Position numbers and translations under genes: made by a program. The notes under the pieces are model-generated. The model had not been told where the DNA came from, did not search any database, and saw only the letters and a program-made list of their open reading frames with translations. A stretch of DNA of 61,916 bases from Dehalococcoidia bacterium (GTDB lineage Bacteria > Chloroflexota > Dehalococcoidia > Bin125), in contig JAJEBU010000005.1 in NCBI GenBank assembly GCA_022822375.1, positions 1 to 61,916 on the forward strand, read 5' to 3'. Shown in pieces: positions 46,352 to 54,625 of this stretch. How positions within the stretch are numbered: position 1 is the first letter of the stretch; every line of letters begins with the position of its first letter.

Positions 46352-47173
46352 CTAGAACCGGTCCTGATACGACCGCGCCAGCGACTCCGACGGGTCCGCC
46401 TGGATGCCCAGCGGGGCAATCGGATACCGCAAACCGTTACGCGAGAGCTTGTCCAGCCCGTCCAACAGCTTGGGCAGGTAACGCGGCGGCAGCGCCATCA
46501 GCAGCTCGTCGTCCTGCACGCCACCGAACCGACGCTCCGCGTAACACGGAATGCTCAGCGACGGCTCACCGGTGCGCAGCGCGCGACCCCAGCTGTCCGC
46601 GCAGGCCGATTCGCCGACCGAACCGAACTCGAACTTCTGGAAGCCCGAGAACTGCAGCCCGTTGATCAGGATGATCATCTGCCCAGGCGTGCCGTAGAGC
46701 AGAACGACGTCCGGCGGATCGAGCCGTCCCGTCGCGATCGGCGACAGCGCCAGCGCATGGTAGCGGCCATGCGGCAGCACGTCCATCGCCTGCTGATGCA
46801 AGATCGAATCTTCATCGGTCTCGAACCAGACGTTGGTCATCGTGGTCCGCAGGCGCCACTCGCCGTCGTCCTCGTTCGGATGCAGGCCGACTGGCGCGCC
46901 GCACTGCGCCCCAATCAGGTCATCCATCGTCACGCCGAGTGTGAAGTTCAGCCAACGCGACTGCGCGACCAGCTGGTCGAGCGCATGCTTGAACTGCGGA
47001 CGCCGAATCCGCTCGACCTCCTGCATCTCCTCGACCGTCTCGAACATCTTCATCCCGACCGGCGTCGCGGTCAGGCGCAGATAGCGCTGCAACCCGGCGA
47101 CGATCTCGGGCCAGTCGTAGCGGTCGGGCTCGGGCGGTGCGTCCGGCGAGACGCCAACAAGCGCGCTGGTCAT
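46352..47173 (-). CDS. DUF169-domain protein
   Basis: 273 residues; ATG at 47173 with GGAG 8 bases upstream. LQRYLRLTATPVGMKMFETV near residue 30 is typical of the DUF169 family, as are the Cys and His scattered downstream (GAQCGAPVGLHP, SLSIPCYAERRFGG). DUF169 proteins are soluble and of unknown function, often next to catabolic or methyl-coenzyme genes. Divergent from the binding-protein gene at 47226, sharing a short promoter gap. Confidence 0.75.
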   Translation of the reverse strand: MTSALVGVSPDAPPEPDRYDWPEIVAGLQRYLRLTATPVGMKMFETVEEMQEVERIRRPQFKHALDQLVAQSRWLNFTLGVTMDDLIGAQCGAPVGLHPNEDDGEWRLRTTMTNVWFETDEDSILHQQAMDVLPHGRYHALALSPIATGRLDPPDVVLLYGTPGQMIILINGLQFSGFQKFEFGSVGESACADSWGRALRTGEPSLSIPCYAERRFGGVQDDELLMALPPRYLPKLLDGLDKLSRNGLRYPIAPLGIQADPSESLARSYQDRF

Positions 47174-47225
47174 CGTTCAACTCCATCCTGAACTGAGCTC
47201 TGTTCTGTCGTCCAATCTGTGGCTC

Positions 47226-48527
47226 ATGGTACGGGCAGCGCCTCGCGGGGACGGAGATGTCGTGAACGCAATCGGGCGTATCCTGACGACACTCTGGCAA
47301 CACCCAACGATCGGGGGCGTCGTGCTGCTCAACAAACGGATGTGGCTTCTCGTCGCAGGCGCAATCATCGTCACTGCGGTCGTCGCCACACTGGTCAATC
47401 AACTGGCATTCGGGCCAACCCAAGCGCATACGGACGACGGCGCCAGCCTCGAACTCCGCATCAGTGCGAAACAGCTCACCGACGGTCGGGTCGAGTTCGC
47501 CCTGCAACAGCGTGGTAATCAGGGCTGGGGACGACGGATCGCGCCGCGCGTGCGATTCTTCCCCGTCGACGCCGAACTGGACCGCTGGCTCAACAGCAGC
47601 TCGATCGAGTTTGCTGCGCCGCGGCCGCTCACGCCAACCCGACCGATCATGTGCGTCATCGCCGATGGCGACCCCGACGCGCACTTCTGGCGGCTGCTCG
47701 AATTCCACACCAGGCGAGCCGGCGATCTGCTCGGCCTGCACGTCCGCTACTCCTCCACCCCCGACCTCGACGCCCGAATCGCCACTATCGATCAATGCGT
47801 CGACGACGACGTGCCAATGATTCTCACAACGCTTGCTGACGCGGGCGGCGTCATTCCGGCATTGCACGAGGCTGCGGCGCGCGGCGTCAAGATCGCGACC
47901 TTCGGCGCCGGCGAGGACCACGCAGACCGCGCCGGCTCCTTGATTCACGTCTCCTTCAACGAGTCAGCAGCTGGAGTTCGCGCCATCGAGCAGTTCGACA
48001 ACCGCAACGTCCGCGGTCCGCTGCTGTGCATCGCCAAGCAGGGCAATCCACAGGGCCGCAACGGCATCTGCGATGTCCTCGACGAGCGATACGAACACGG
48101 CGCCGTCAGCACGCACCTGCTCACCACCGATGATCGCACTGCCCAGATCGCCAGCCTGCTCGATGAACAGCCGGATACTGCCGGCCTCCTCGTGGTCGAG
48201 GCAGACCTCCTGCCCGACGCCATCGCTGCGATGAAACGCGCCGACGCGCAGCCAGTGCTCGGCTCGATCGGCGAGTATCAGCTCAGCCGGCTCAGTTTCG
48301 CGCAACGCGATCGGATCGCGTTCACGGTGATGGACCTCGCGCGGGTCGAATCGCTCCTGCCCATAACCGCCCTCTACTACATGTACCGGCATCACCCGAA
48401 TGCCCGCTTCTTCAGCGGCGCGATGCTGTTCAACGGCGAGCCAAACGTCCACATCGGCGGCGCCTCTGGTGGACACGGGCGGCCTCCGTCCGAAGACGAT
48501 GATCAGCGCGATGACCAAGATCACTGA
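47226..48527 (+). CDS. Membrane-anchored periplasmic-binding-protein-like protein
   Basis: 433 residues from the ATG at 47226; a GTG at 47262 with GGAG upstream may be the true start. One N-terminal membrane segment (MWLLVAGAIIVTAVVATLVN) precedes a two-lobed domain like sugar-binding Peripla_BP_4/LacI proteins: DDDVPMILTTLADAGGVIPA, GVKIATFGAGEDHADRAGSL, ALLVVEADLLPDAIAAMKRA-type strands. The tail is acidic and disordered (GRPPSEDDDQRDDQDH). No transporter genes are adjacent, so it may be a sensor or orphan receptor. Confidence 0.65.
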   Translation: MVRAAPRGDGDVVNAIGRILTTLWQHPTIGGVVLLNKRMWLLVAGAIIVTAVVATLVNQLAFGPTQAHTDDGASLELRISAKQLTDGRVEFALQQRGNQGWGRRIAPRVRFFPVDAELDRWLNSSSIEFAAPRPLTPTRPIMCVIADGDPDAHFWRLLEFHTRRAGDLLGLHVRYSSTPDLDARIATIDQCVDDDVPMILTTLADAGGVIPALHEAAARGVKIATFGAGEDHADRAGSLIHVSFNESAAGVRAIEQFDNRNVRGPLLCIAKQGNPQGRNGICDVLDERYEHGAVSTHLLTTDDRTAQIASLLDEQPDTAGLLVVEADLLPDAIAAMKRADAQPVLGSIGEYQLSRLSFAQRDRIAFTVMDLARVESLLPITALYYMYRHHPNARFFSGAMLFNGEPNVHIGGASGGHGRPPSEDDDQRDDQDH

Positions 48528-48588
48528 CCGCTAAGGTTGACAGATGGACACCGACGTGAGGCCGCGCGCGGCCGGGAAGGATCGACTG

Positions 48589-49806
48589 ATGCCCGCACTC
48601 GATGGATTGCGCATTCTGGACATGACCCAGTACGAAGCGGGCACGTCCTGCACCCAGGCCCTCGCCTGGGCCGGCGCCGACGTGGTCAAGATTGAGCAGC
48701 CCGGAGTCGGCGACCCAGGTCGCGGCATCGCCCGCAGCGACGGCAAAGACTCCCCCTACTTCATCAACTGGAACGCCAACAAGCGCTCGGTCACCGTCAA
48801 CCTGCGCGAGGAGCGCGGCCGCGCGCTGCTCTTCGAGATGCTGCCCCACTACGACGTCTTCGTCGAGAACTACGGCCCGGGCGTGATGGAAAAGCTCGGC
48901 CTCACCTACGAGGTGCTCAAGGCAGCGCATCCAGGCATCATCTACGCGCGGCTCAAGGGCTTCGGCCTGACCGGTCCCTACGCCGATGTCAAGTGCTTCG
49001 ATCCAGTCGCACAGAACGCCGCCGGCGCATTCTCAGTCACCGGCACCGCCGACGGTCCGCCGATGAAACCCGGCGCATGCGTCGGCGACTCGGGTACCGG
49101 CATGCAGCTCGCCTTCGCCATCACCGCCGCCTACGTCCAGAAGCTGCGCACCGGCGAAGGACAGCACATCGAAATTTCGATGCAAGAGGCGATGACCTAC
49201 TACATGCGCACCCCAGTCGCCAACACGCCAGGCGCAGGCTGGGGCGAGATCGCCGCAGATCGCCGCGGCAACGCCTGGGCCGGCCCCACCGACCTCTATC
49301 CCTGCAAGCCCATGCCCGGCTCGAACGGCGCCAACGACTACCTCTACATGATCGCGCTCACCACCCGCATGTGGGACACCCTCTGTGCAGCCATGGATCG
49401 GCCCGACCTGATCGTCGACCCACGCTTCGCCGACGAGGCGGCCCGCGTCGAACACTCGGAAGAGCTCAAAGCCGAAATCCGCGCCTGGACAATGCAGCAC
49501 ACCAAGTGGGAGGCCATGGACATCCTCGGCAGCGCCGGTGTCCCCTGCTCCGCCACGCACGACACCTACGACCTCTTCCATAATCCGCACTTCGACGAGC
49601 GCGGCTTCATCCAGGACATCGAGCATCCCCAGCACGGCCCCATCCGCTTGCTCGGCTGGGCGCCCCGCATGGAGAAAAGCGAAGTCGCCATGACCGCCGC
49701 TCCGTTGCTCGGAGAGCACACCAGAGAAGTGCTCTGCCAGGACCTCGGCCTCGAAGACGACGAATTCGCCCAGCTAGAGACCGAAGGCATCATCAGCAGC
49801 CGCTAG
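48589..49806 (+). CDS. CaiB/BaiF family III CoA-transferase, copy 1
   Basis: 405 residues; the ATG at 48589 is chosen because GGGAAGGA is well placed and the paralogue starts identically (MPALDG-RILDMTQYEAGTS). Family signatures: GADVVKIEQPGVGDPGR near the N-terminus, FINWNANKRSVTVNLREERG, ENYGPGVMEKLGL, and GFGLTGPY. These enzymes move CoA between organic acids through a glutamyl/aspartyl anhydride as dimers; substrate cannot be named. A close paralogue follows 116 bases downstream. Confidence 0.9.
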   Translation: MPALDGLRILDMTQYEAGTSCTQALAWAGADVVKIEQPGVGDPGRGIARSDGKDSPYFINWNANKRSVTVNLREERGRALLFEMLPHYDVFVENYGPGVMEKLGLTYEVLKAAHPGIIYARLKGFGLTGPYADVKCFDPVAQNAAGAFSVTGTADGPPMKPGACVGDSGTGMQLAFAITAAYVQKLRTGEGQHIEISMQEAMTYYMRTPVANTPGAGWGEIAADRRGNAWAGPTDLYPCKPMPGSNGANDYLYMIALTTRMWDTLCAAMDRPDLIVDPRFADEAARVEHSEELKAEIRAWTMQHTKWEAMDILGSAGVPCSATHDTYDLFHNPHFDERGFIQDIEHPQHGPIRLLGWAPRMEKSEVAMTAAPLLGEHTREVLCQDLGLEDDEFAQLETEGIISSR

Positions 49807-49922
49807 CCGGTGGCGTCCTGCGCCGATCGAGACCCTCTGCATCATGCGGGAACGGCTTGGCGTCCCCGCAGGACGCATTCCCTATCATGTCCCTATAGCC
49901 CTCGTTCGGAAGGAACCCGACC

Positions 49923-51155
49923 ATGCCCGCTCTTGATGGAATGCGCATCCTCGACATGACCCAGTACGAGGCAGGCACCTCCTGCACTCAGGCCCTCGCC
50001 TGGCTGGGCGCTGACGTCGTCAAGGTCGAGCAGCCCGGCGTCGGCGATCCTGGACGTGGCGTACGCACTGGCACCCTCAACTCGCCCTACTTCATCAACT
50101 GGAACTCCAACAAACGCTCGGTCACCATCAACCTGCGCGAGCCGCAGGGGCGCGAGCTGCTGCTCGAGATGCTCCCGCACTACGACGTCTTCGTCGAGAA
50201 CTACGGCCCCGGCGTCATGGAGCGGCTCAATCTCACCTACGACGTCATGAAGGAAGTCAACCCCTCCATCATCTACGGACGCCTCAAGGGCTTCGGCCTC
50301 GACGGCCCCTGGAACGACTACAAGTGCTACGACATGGTGGCGCAGGCCGCGGCCGGGGCGTTCTCCGTGACCGGCGAGCCCGACGGCCCGCCGATGATGC
50401 CCGGCTCCACCGTCGGTGACTCCGGAACGGGCGTCGAACTCGCGCTGGCGATCACCGCCGCTTACGTCCAGAAACAGCGCACCGGCGAAGGTCAATTCAT
50501 CGAGATCGCCATGCAGGAGGCAATGACCTACTTCATGCGCACCCGCATCGCCTACGCGGAGTGGGGCGAACGCGTCGCCCCGCGCAACGGCAACGCCGCC
50601 GGCGCGCCCACCAATCTGTACCCCTGCAAGTCCACGCCCGAGAGCGAGGCGCGCGGCGGCAACAACGAGTGGGTCTACATCATGGTCGTCACCAGCCGCA
50701 TGTGGGACACCCTCTGCGCCGCCATCGACCGCCCGGAACTGCTCGTCGACCCACGCTTCGAAGACATGTGGAAGCGCAACGAGAACGGCCAGGAGCTCTA
50801 CCAGGAGATCTCCAAGTGGACCATGCAGCGCACGAAATGGGAGGCCATGGAGGAACTCGGCGCGGCCGGCGTCCCTTGCTCGGCAACGCTCGACACCTAT
50901 GACCTCTTCCACAACCCGCACTTCGAGGAGCGCGGCTTTGTCCATGACCTCGAGCACCCCGCTCACGGCACGATTCGGCTGCTCGGCTGGGCACCGCGTA
51001 TGTCCAAGAGCGATGTCCCCATCGTCCGCGCCCCGCTGCTCGGAGAACACACCAACGATGTCCTCTCCGATGACCTCGGCCTCAGCGCCGGAGAACTGCA
51101 AGAGATGGAAGCCGCCGGCATCATCGGCGGCGAACCCGTCATTCCTGCCAAGTAG
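49923..51155 (+). CDS. CaiB/BaiF family III CoA-transferase, copy 2
   Basis: 410 residues; ATG at 49923 with GGAAGGAA upstream. About 65-70% identical to the preceding gene over its whole length, with the same ENYGPGVMERL and GFGLDGPW motifs, so a tandem duplication that has diverged, possibly to form a heterodimer or to take another acid. The deoxyinosine glycosylase gene begins 3 bases after its stop. Confidence 0.9.
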   Translation: MPALDGMRILDMTQYEAGTSCTQALAWLGADVVKVEQPGVGDPGRGVRTGTLNSPYFINWNSNKRSVTINLREPQGRELLLEMLPHYDVFVENYGPGVMERLNLTYDVMKEVNPSIIYGRLKGFGLDGPWNDYKCYDMVAQAAAGAFSVTGEPDGPPMMPGSTVGDSGTGVELALAITAAYVQKQRTGEGQFIEIAMQEAMTYFMRTRIAYAEWGERVAPRNGNAAGAPTNLYPCKSTPESEARGGNNEWVYIMVVTSRMWDTLCAAIDRPELLVDPRFEDMWKRNENGQELYQEISKWTMQRTKWEAMEELGAAGVPCSATLDTYDLFHNPHFEERGFVHDLEHPAHGTIRLLGWAPRMSKSDVPIVRAPLLGEHTNDVLSDDLGLSAGELQEMEAAGIIGGEPVIPAK

Positions 51156-51158
51156 TCC

Positions 51159-51713
51159 GTGGCGGACTCGAGACCGTCTCCGCCCCTCGGCGGGGACCTG
51201 CTGCACGGTCTGCCACCGATCCTGCCCGAGGGCCGCCCTCGCGCCCTGATCCTCGGCTCGTTCCCCAGCGTCCGATCGCTGGAGGCCCACGAGTACTACG
51301 CGCACCCGCAAAACTGGTTCTGGCGAGTCATGCAGTACTGCGGAGTCGTCGCCGACGCGTCCGCGCCCTACGCGGTTCGAGTCGAGCGCGTGCAATCCCG
51401 CGGCCTGGCCATCTGGGATCTCTACGCCAGGGTCCGACGCGAAGGCTCCGGCGACGACAACATCCGGGATGCGACACCGAATCCCATCGACACGATGCTG
51501 GCATCGCACGGGCCGTTTCCAATCCTGCTCAACGGTCGCCGTAGCCGAGAGTTTCGCCGCTCGTTCCCAGATCTTCGCACCAGACTGATCGCGCTGCCCA
51601 GCACCAGTCCACGCCCGCTCCACTGGAACACGGAGGAGTCAAGGCACGCCGCAATCGCAGAGTGGCGCCGCGCGCTGCAAGCCGCAATGGATGGGGATAG
51701 GCTGAGCGGGTGA
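51159..51713 (+). CDS. DNA-deoxyinosine / uracil-DNA glycosylase family protein
   Basis: 184 residues from a GTG 3 bases after the CoA-transferase stop. ALILGSFPSVRSLEAHEYYA then HPQNWFWRVM is the catalytic N-terminal motif of the family-6-type (hypoxanthine) glycosylases, GLAIWDLYARVRREGSGDDN follows, and ALPSTSPRP is the C-terminal DNA-binding motif. It removes deaminated bases in base-excision repair. Its last codons overlap the HigB1 start. Copies of its 3' tail are found between the downstream toxin-antitoxin modules. Confidence 0.85.
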   Translation: MADSRPSPPLGGDLLHGLPPILPEGRPRALILGSFPSVRSLEAHEYYAHPQNWFWRVMQYCGVVADASAPYAVRVERVQSRGLAIWDLYARVRREGSGDDNIRDATPNPIDTMLASHGPFPILLNGRRSREFRRSFPDLRTRLIALPSTSPRPLHWNTEESRHAAIAEWRRALQAAMDGDRLSG

Positions 51714-51988
51714 TCATTCGAATCCGTGATCGAGGACTCCGTCGAATGCACGACCGCGACGACCCCAGCTACTTGCCGCCACAGCACGTTGCCCGTATCG
51801 CGGACATTCTCGCTGCGTTGGATCGTGCTTCGACACCTGAAGAGCTGGACCTGCCCGGATACAACCTTCACCAACTGAAGGGAGGCCTCGCAGGCTTCTG
51901 GGCAGTCCGCGTTTCGCGCAACTGGCGGATCACCTTCCGATTCGAAGGGATTGACGTGACCGATGTGGACCTGGTCGACTACCACTGA
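51710..51988 (+). CDS. higB: HigB-type toxin 1 (RelE/ParE fold)
   Basis: 92 residues, GTG start overlapping the glycosylase stop. IIRIRDRGLRRMHDRDDPSY, the LPGYNLHQLKGGLAGFWAVR core and SRNWRITFRF followed by a C-terminal DLVDYH are typical of HigB mRNA interferases that cut mRNA on the ribosome; the basic residues and C-terminal Tyr-His are kept. Toxin-first order with the antitoxin 12 bases downstream is the HigBA layout. Confidence 0.88.
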   Translation: MIIRIRDRGLRRMHDRDDPSYLPPQHVARIADILAALDRASTPEELDLPGYNLHQLKGGLAGFWAVRVSRNWRITFRFEGIDVTDVDLVDYH

Positions 51989-52000
51989 GAGGCTGTTGAT

Positions 52001-52285
52001 ATGCCTATGTTCAACCCACCACACCCTGGGCGCACGATTCGCTACGACTGTATCGAAGCTCTAGGCCTCACCGTGGCTGAAGCAGCCGAGCATCTCCAGG
52101 TGGAAGAGTCAGAGCTCGCTGCGATCTGCGAGTGTCGCGCCCCGATCTCTGCCGACATGGCCGTGCGCTTCGAAATGGCATTCGGCAGCACCGCGGACTT
52201 CTGGCTCCAGCTTCAGAACGCCTACGACCTCGCCCAGGCGCGCAAAACCGGCTGCAAGATCAGCAAGATCGAACGCGCCGCCTAA
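52001..52285 (+). CDS. higA: HigA-type antitoxin 1
   Basis: 94 residues. The N-terminal PPHPGRTIRYDCIEALGLTV is the HigA start. The helix-turn-helix spans VAEAAEHLQVEESELAAICE and the APISADMAVRFEMAFG helix. It would bind HigB1 and repress the operon. From AEAAEHLQVEE to the C-terminus it is almost identical to antitoxin 3, while its first 30 residues differ. Confidence 0.88.
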   Translation: MPMFNPPHPGRTIRYDCIEALGLTVAEAAEHLQVEESELAAICECRAPISADMAVRFEMAFGSTADFWLQLQNAYDLAQARKTGCKISKIERAA

Positions 52286-52406
52286 CCAGGACTCAACTTC
52301 CCAACCAGCGACGCCAGCATCGACATCCACGACACCACACCAAATCCAAGCGCAAACGTGGTCGCCCCGCGCTGCAATCCGCAATCGATGGAAATAGGCT
52401 GAGCGG

Positions 52407-52685
52407 GTGATTATTCGAATCCGTGATCGAGGACTCCGTCGCCTGCATGAGCGCAACGACTCAAGCTACCTGCCACCTCAACACGTGGACAAGATTGAAG
52501 ACATCCTCAGCCGTCTTGACGTTGCCTCAGAGCCATCCGAGATGAGTGTACCCGGCTTCCGACTGCACCCACTTCACGGTAACCTCGAAGGGCATTGGGC
52601 AGTCCGCGTCTCTAGAAACTGGCTGATTACCTTTCGCTTTGTGAGTACCGATGTCACGGACATCGACCTGGTCGATTACCACTAA
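52407..52685 (+). CDS. higB: HigB-type toxin 2
   Basis: 92 residues, GTG start. Same length and motifs as toxin 1 (MIIRIRDRGLRRLHERNDSS; SRNWLITFRF; DLVDYH) with about two-thirds identity. Intact. The glycosylase tail that precedes it is a duplicated remnant, so it has lost the coupled upstream gene of toxin 1. Confidence 0.87.
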   Translation: MIIRIRDRGLRRLHERNDSSYLPPQHVDKIEDILSRLDVASEPSEMSVPGFRLHPLHGNLEGHWAVRVSRNWLITFRFVSTDVTDIDLVDYH

Positions 52686-52695
52686 GGAGCGGACG

Positions 52696-52980
52696 ATGCC
52701 GATGAAGAATCCAACTCACCCTGGCCGATCTCTGCTTCGTGACTGCATCGAAGAACTCGGTCTGTCCATCTCGGAGACGGCAAAACACCTGCAAGTCGAA
52801 GAATCGACTCTCGCAGAAGTATGCCGCTGCCACGCGCCGATCACAGCTGATTTGGCCGTGCGAATCGATATGGCGTTCGGCGGTGGCGCCGTCACCTGGC
52901 TCCGGCTTCAGAACGCCTACGACCTCGCCCAGGCGCGCAAGGCCGGCTGCAAGATCAGCAAGATCGAACGCGCCGCTTAG
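52696..52980 (+). CDS. higA: HigA-type antitoxin 2
   Basis: 94 residues, ATG at 52696 preceded by AAGGAG. Helix-turn-helix in SISETAKHLQVEESTLAEVC. More divergent from antitoxins 1 and 3 in the DNA-binding helix (CHAPITADLAVRIDMAFGGG) but identical in the last ~20 residues (AYDLAQARKAGCKISKIERA). Confidence 0.87.
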   Translation: MPMKNPTHPGRSLLRDCIEELGLSISETAKHLQVEESTLAEVCRCHAPITADLAVRIDMAFGGGAVTWLRLQNAYDLAQARKAGCKISKIERAA

Positions 52981-53101
52981 CCAGGACTCAACTTCCCAAC
53001 CAGCGACGCCAGCATCGACATCCACGACACCACACCAAATCCAAGCGCAGACGTGGTCGTCGCGCTCTGCAATCCGCAATCGATGGGAATAGGCTGAGCG
53101 G

Positions 53102-53380
53102 GTGATCGGTCGTATTCGGCATCGAGGGCTGCGCCTGCTGCATGAGCGAGGCGATGCGCGATTGCTCTCAGCAAGTGAAGTGCCAAGAATTCGGCGCATT
53201 CTGACCATGTTGAACCGCGCGACGAGTCCGGGTGAAGCTGACTTACCTGGGCTTCGCTTGCATGCCCTCAAGGGCAACCTCACCGATTACTGGGCAGTCG
53301 ATGTGACGGCAAACCGGCGGATAGTCTTTCGATTTGAAGCCGGACAGCCGACCGACGTAGACTTGATGAACTACCACTGA
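53102..53380 (+). CDS. higB: HigB-type toxin 3, diverged
   Basis: 92 residues, GTG start. The most diverged toxin (MIGRIRHRGLRLLHERGDAR; TANRRIVFRF; DLMNYH), with the RNW motif changed to NRR and the C-terminal DYH to NYH, though the overall pattern and length hold. It may have different potency or partner choice. Confidence 0.85.
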   Translation: MIGRIRHRGLRLLHERGDARLLSASEVPRIRRILTMLNRATSPGEADLPGLRLHALKGNLTDYWAVDVTANRRIVFRFEAGQPTDVDLMNYH

Positions 53381-53390
53381 GGTGAATCAC

Positions 53391-53675
53391 ATGTCGATGT
53401 TCGATCCATGCCACCCAGGCGAGCTTGTCTGGCACGAGTGTCTCGAACCTCTGGAGATTGGCATCGCTGAGGCAGCCGAGCATCTCCAGGTGGAAGAGTC
53501 AGAGCTCGCTGCGATCTGCGAATGCCGCGCCCCGATCTCTGCCGACATGGCCGTGCGCTTCGAAATGGCGTTCGGCAGCACTGCGGACTTCTGGCTCCGC
53601 CTCCAAAATGCCTACGACCTCGCCCAGGCGCGCAAGGCCGGCTGCAAGATCAGCAAGATCGAACGCGCCGCTTAG
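53391..53675 (+). CDS. higA: HigA-type antitoxin 3
   Basis: 94 residues, ATG at 53391 with GAGGTGA upstream. Its N-terminal ~30 residues (MSMFDPCHPGELVWHECLEP) differ from antitoxin 1, but from AEAAEHLQVEE on the two are nearly identical in DNA as well as protein. Its stop overlaps the stop of the convergent reductase gene by 2-4 bases. Confidence 0.87.
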   Translation: MSMFDPCHPGELVWHECLEPLEIGIAEAAEHLQVEESELAAICECRAPISADMAVRFEMAFGSTADFWLRLQNAYDLAQARKAGCKISKIERAA

Positions 53676-54622
53676 CCAGGACTCAACTTCCCAACCAGCG
53701 ACGCCAGCATCGACATCCACGGCGTCGGCACGCCCAACTCGCTGGCCCGCTCGACGGGCTGGCGGAAGATCGCGTCCACCTCCAACGGACGGCCATCCAC
53801 GTAGTCGATCACGGTGCTGGGCCGGTAGGTGCCCATCCCCGCAGTCTGCGTGAGATATTGCCGACACAGCGCATCGCCATCGATGCGCGGCGTTGCGCCC
53901 GCCGAGGCCAGGTCGGCGTTGCCGACGGCGACCACTTCCCTCATGATCTGATGCGCGGCCTCTTGCAGCGCGGGATCGTGAATCACCTCGTCGGTCGCGA
54001 CGCCGCCCGCCACGACGCAGAGGCCGTTGAACGGCACATTCCAGCCCAGCTTCTCCCACCGCGCCTTGAGCAGACAGGCTTCAGAGCGAACCTCCACCAC
54101 CGAGCCGTCAAACAGGTCGACCGCGTGCTCCAACTCCTCAGGATCGTCGCCATAGTGTCCGATGTTGACCGCGCCGAACTCCTGGTGGATCACCCGACCC
54201 GGCTCGCCTCGAATGACGCCGATGAAGCCCAGACCGCCGAACAACGAAGTCCCTTTCGGCAGCTGCGCGGCAATCTCGCGATCCACGATCAGCCCGTTCA
54301 TGATCGCCAGCACCCTGGTGCGCGGCGAGAGCAGTGGCCCGGCCAGCTCAGGCAGATCCGAAATCGCCGTCGCCTTCAGACCTACGAGCACCCAATCGAC
54401 GTCACCATGCGAGGCCAGCGCTTCCGGCGTCGCCTCCACCGTCGGATGCTCCAGCGATAGGTCACCAAGTGGACTGCTCAGGTGCAGACCGCCGCTAGTG
54501 ACCGCCTCAAAGTCGCGGCGCATCAGGAATCGGACATCGTGGCCGGCCTCCGCCAGCCGCATTCCGTAGTAGCTGCCGACCGCGCCCGCACCGACCACGG
54601 CCACCCGCTTGCGAGCGCCCAT
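53672..54622 (-). CDS. Ketopantoate reductase-family (PanE/ApbA) oxidoreductase
   Basis: 316 residues. VAVVGAGAVGSYYGMRLAEA is the Rossmann dinucleotide motif, LVGLKATAI and MNGLIVDREIA follow the family pattern, and KLGWNVPFNGLCVV contains the lysine and Asn of ApbA active sites. The enzyme would reduce a 2-oxo acid with NADPH; in this catabolic cluster the substrate need not be ketopantoate. Tail-to-tail with the HigBA array, which has copied its last 46 bases twice. Lies 3 bases after the SolA-like gene on the same strand. Confidence 0.85.
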   Translation of the reverse strand: MGARKRVAVVGAGAVGSYYGMRLAEAGHDVRFLMRRDFEAVTSGGLHLSSPLGDLSLEHPTVEATPEALASHGDVDWVLVGLKATAISDLPELAGPLLSPRTRVLAIMNGLIVDREIAAQLPKGTSLFGGLGFIGVIRGEPGRVIHQEFGAVNIGHYGDDPEELEHAVDLFDGSVVEVRSEACLLKARWEKLGWNVPFNGLCVVAGGVATDEVIHDPALQEAAHQIMREVVAVGNADLASAGATPRIDGDALCRQYLTQTAGMGTYRPSTVIDYVDGRPLEVDAIFRQPVERASELGVPTPWMSMLASLVGKLSPG

Positions 54623-54625
54623 CTG

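Larger units (their letters stand above)
51672..53721 (+). repeat. Tandem triplication of a HigBA unit with flanking-gene tails
   Basis: Three ~690-bp units. The glycosylase tail (CTGCAAGCCGCAATGGATGG then ATAGGCTGAGCGGGTGA) is at 51672-51713, 52369-52410 and 53064-53105. The ketopantoate-reductase tail (CCAGGACTCAACTTCCCAAC onward, 46 bp) is at 52286-52331, 52981-53026 and 53676-53721. Only the first glycosylase tail and last reductase tail belong to intact genes; the others are duplication footprints. Confidence 0.85.

Noticed and set aside
49893-51623. 576-codon minus-strand frame
   Set aside because: Fully antisense to the second CaiB gene and the glycosylase; a GC-skew shadow frame.
51672-53721. 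CRISPR-like array
   Set aside because: Repeats are long gene-containing units, not short regularly spaced repeats; it is a tandem toxin-antitoxin triplication. No CRISPR array was seen anywhere in the window.
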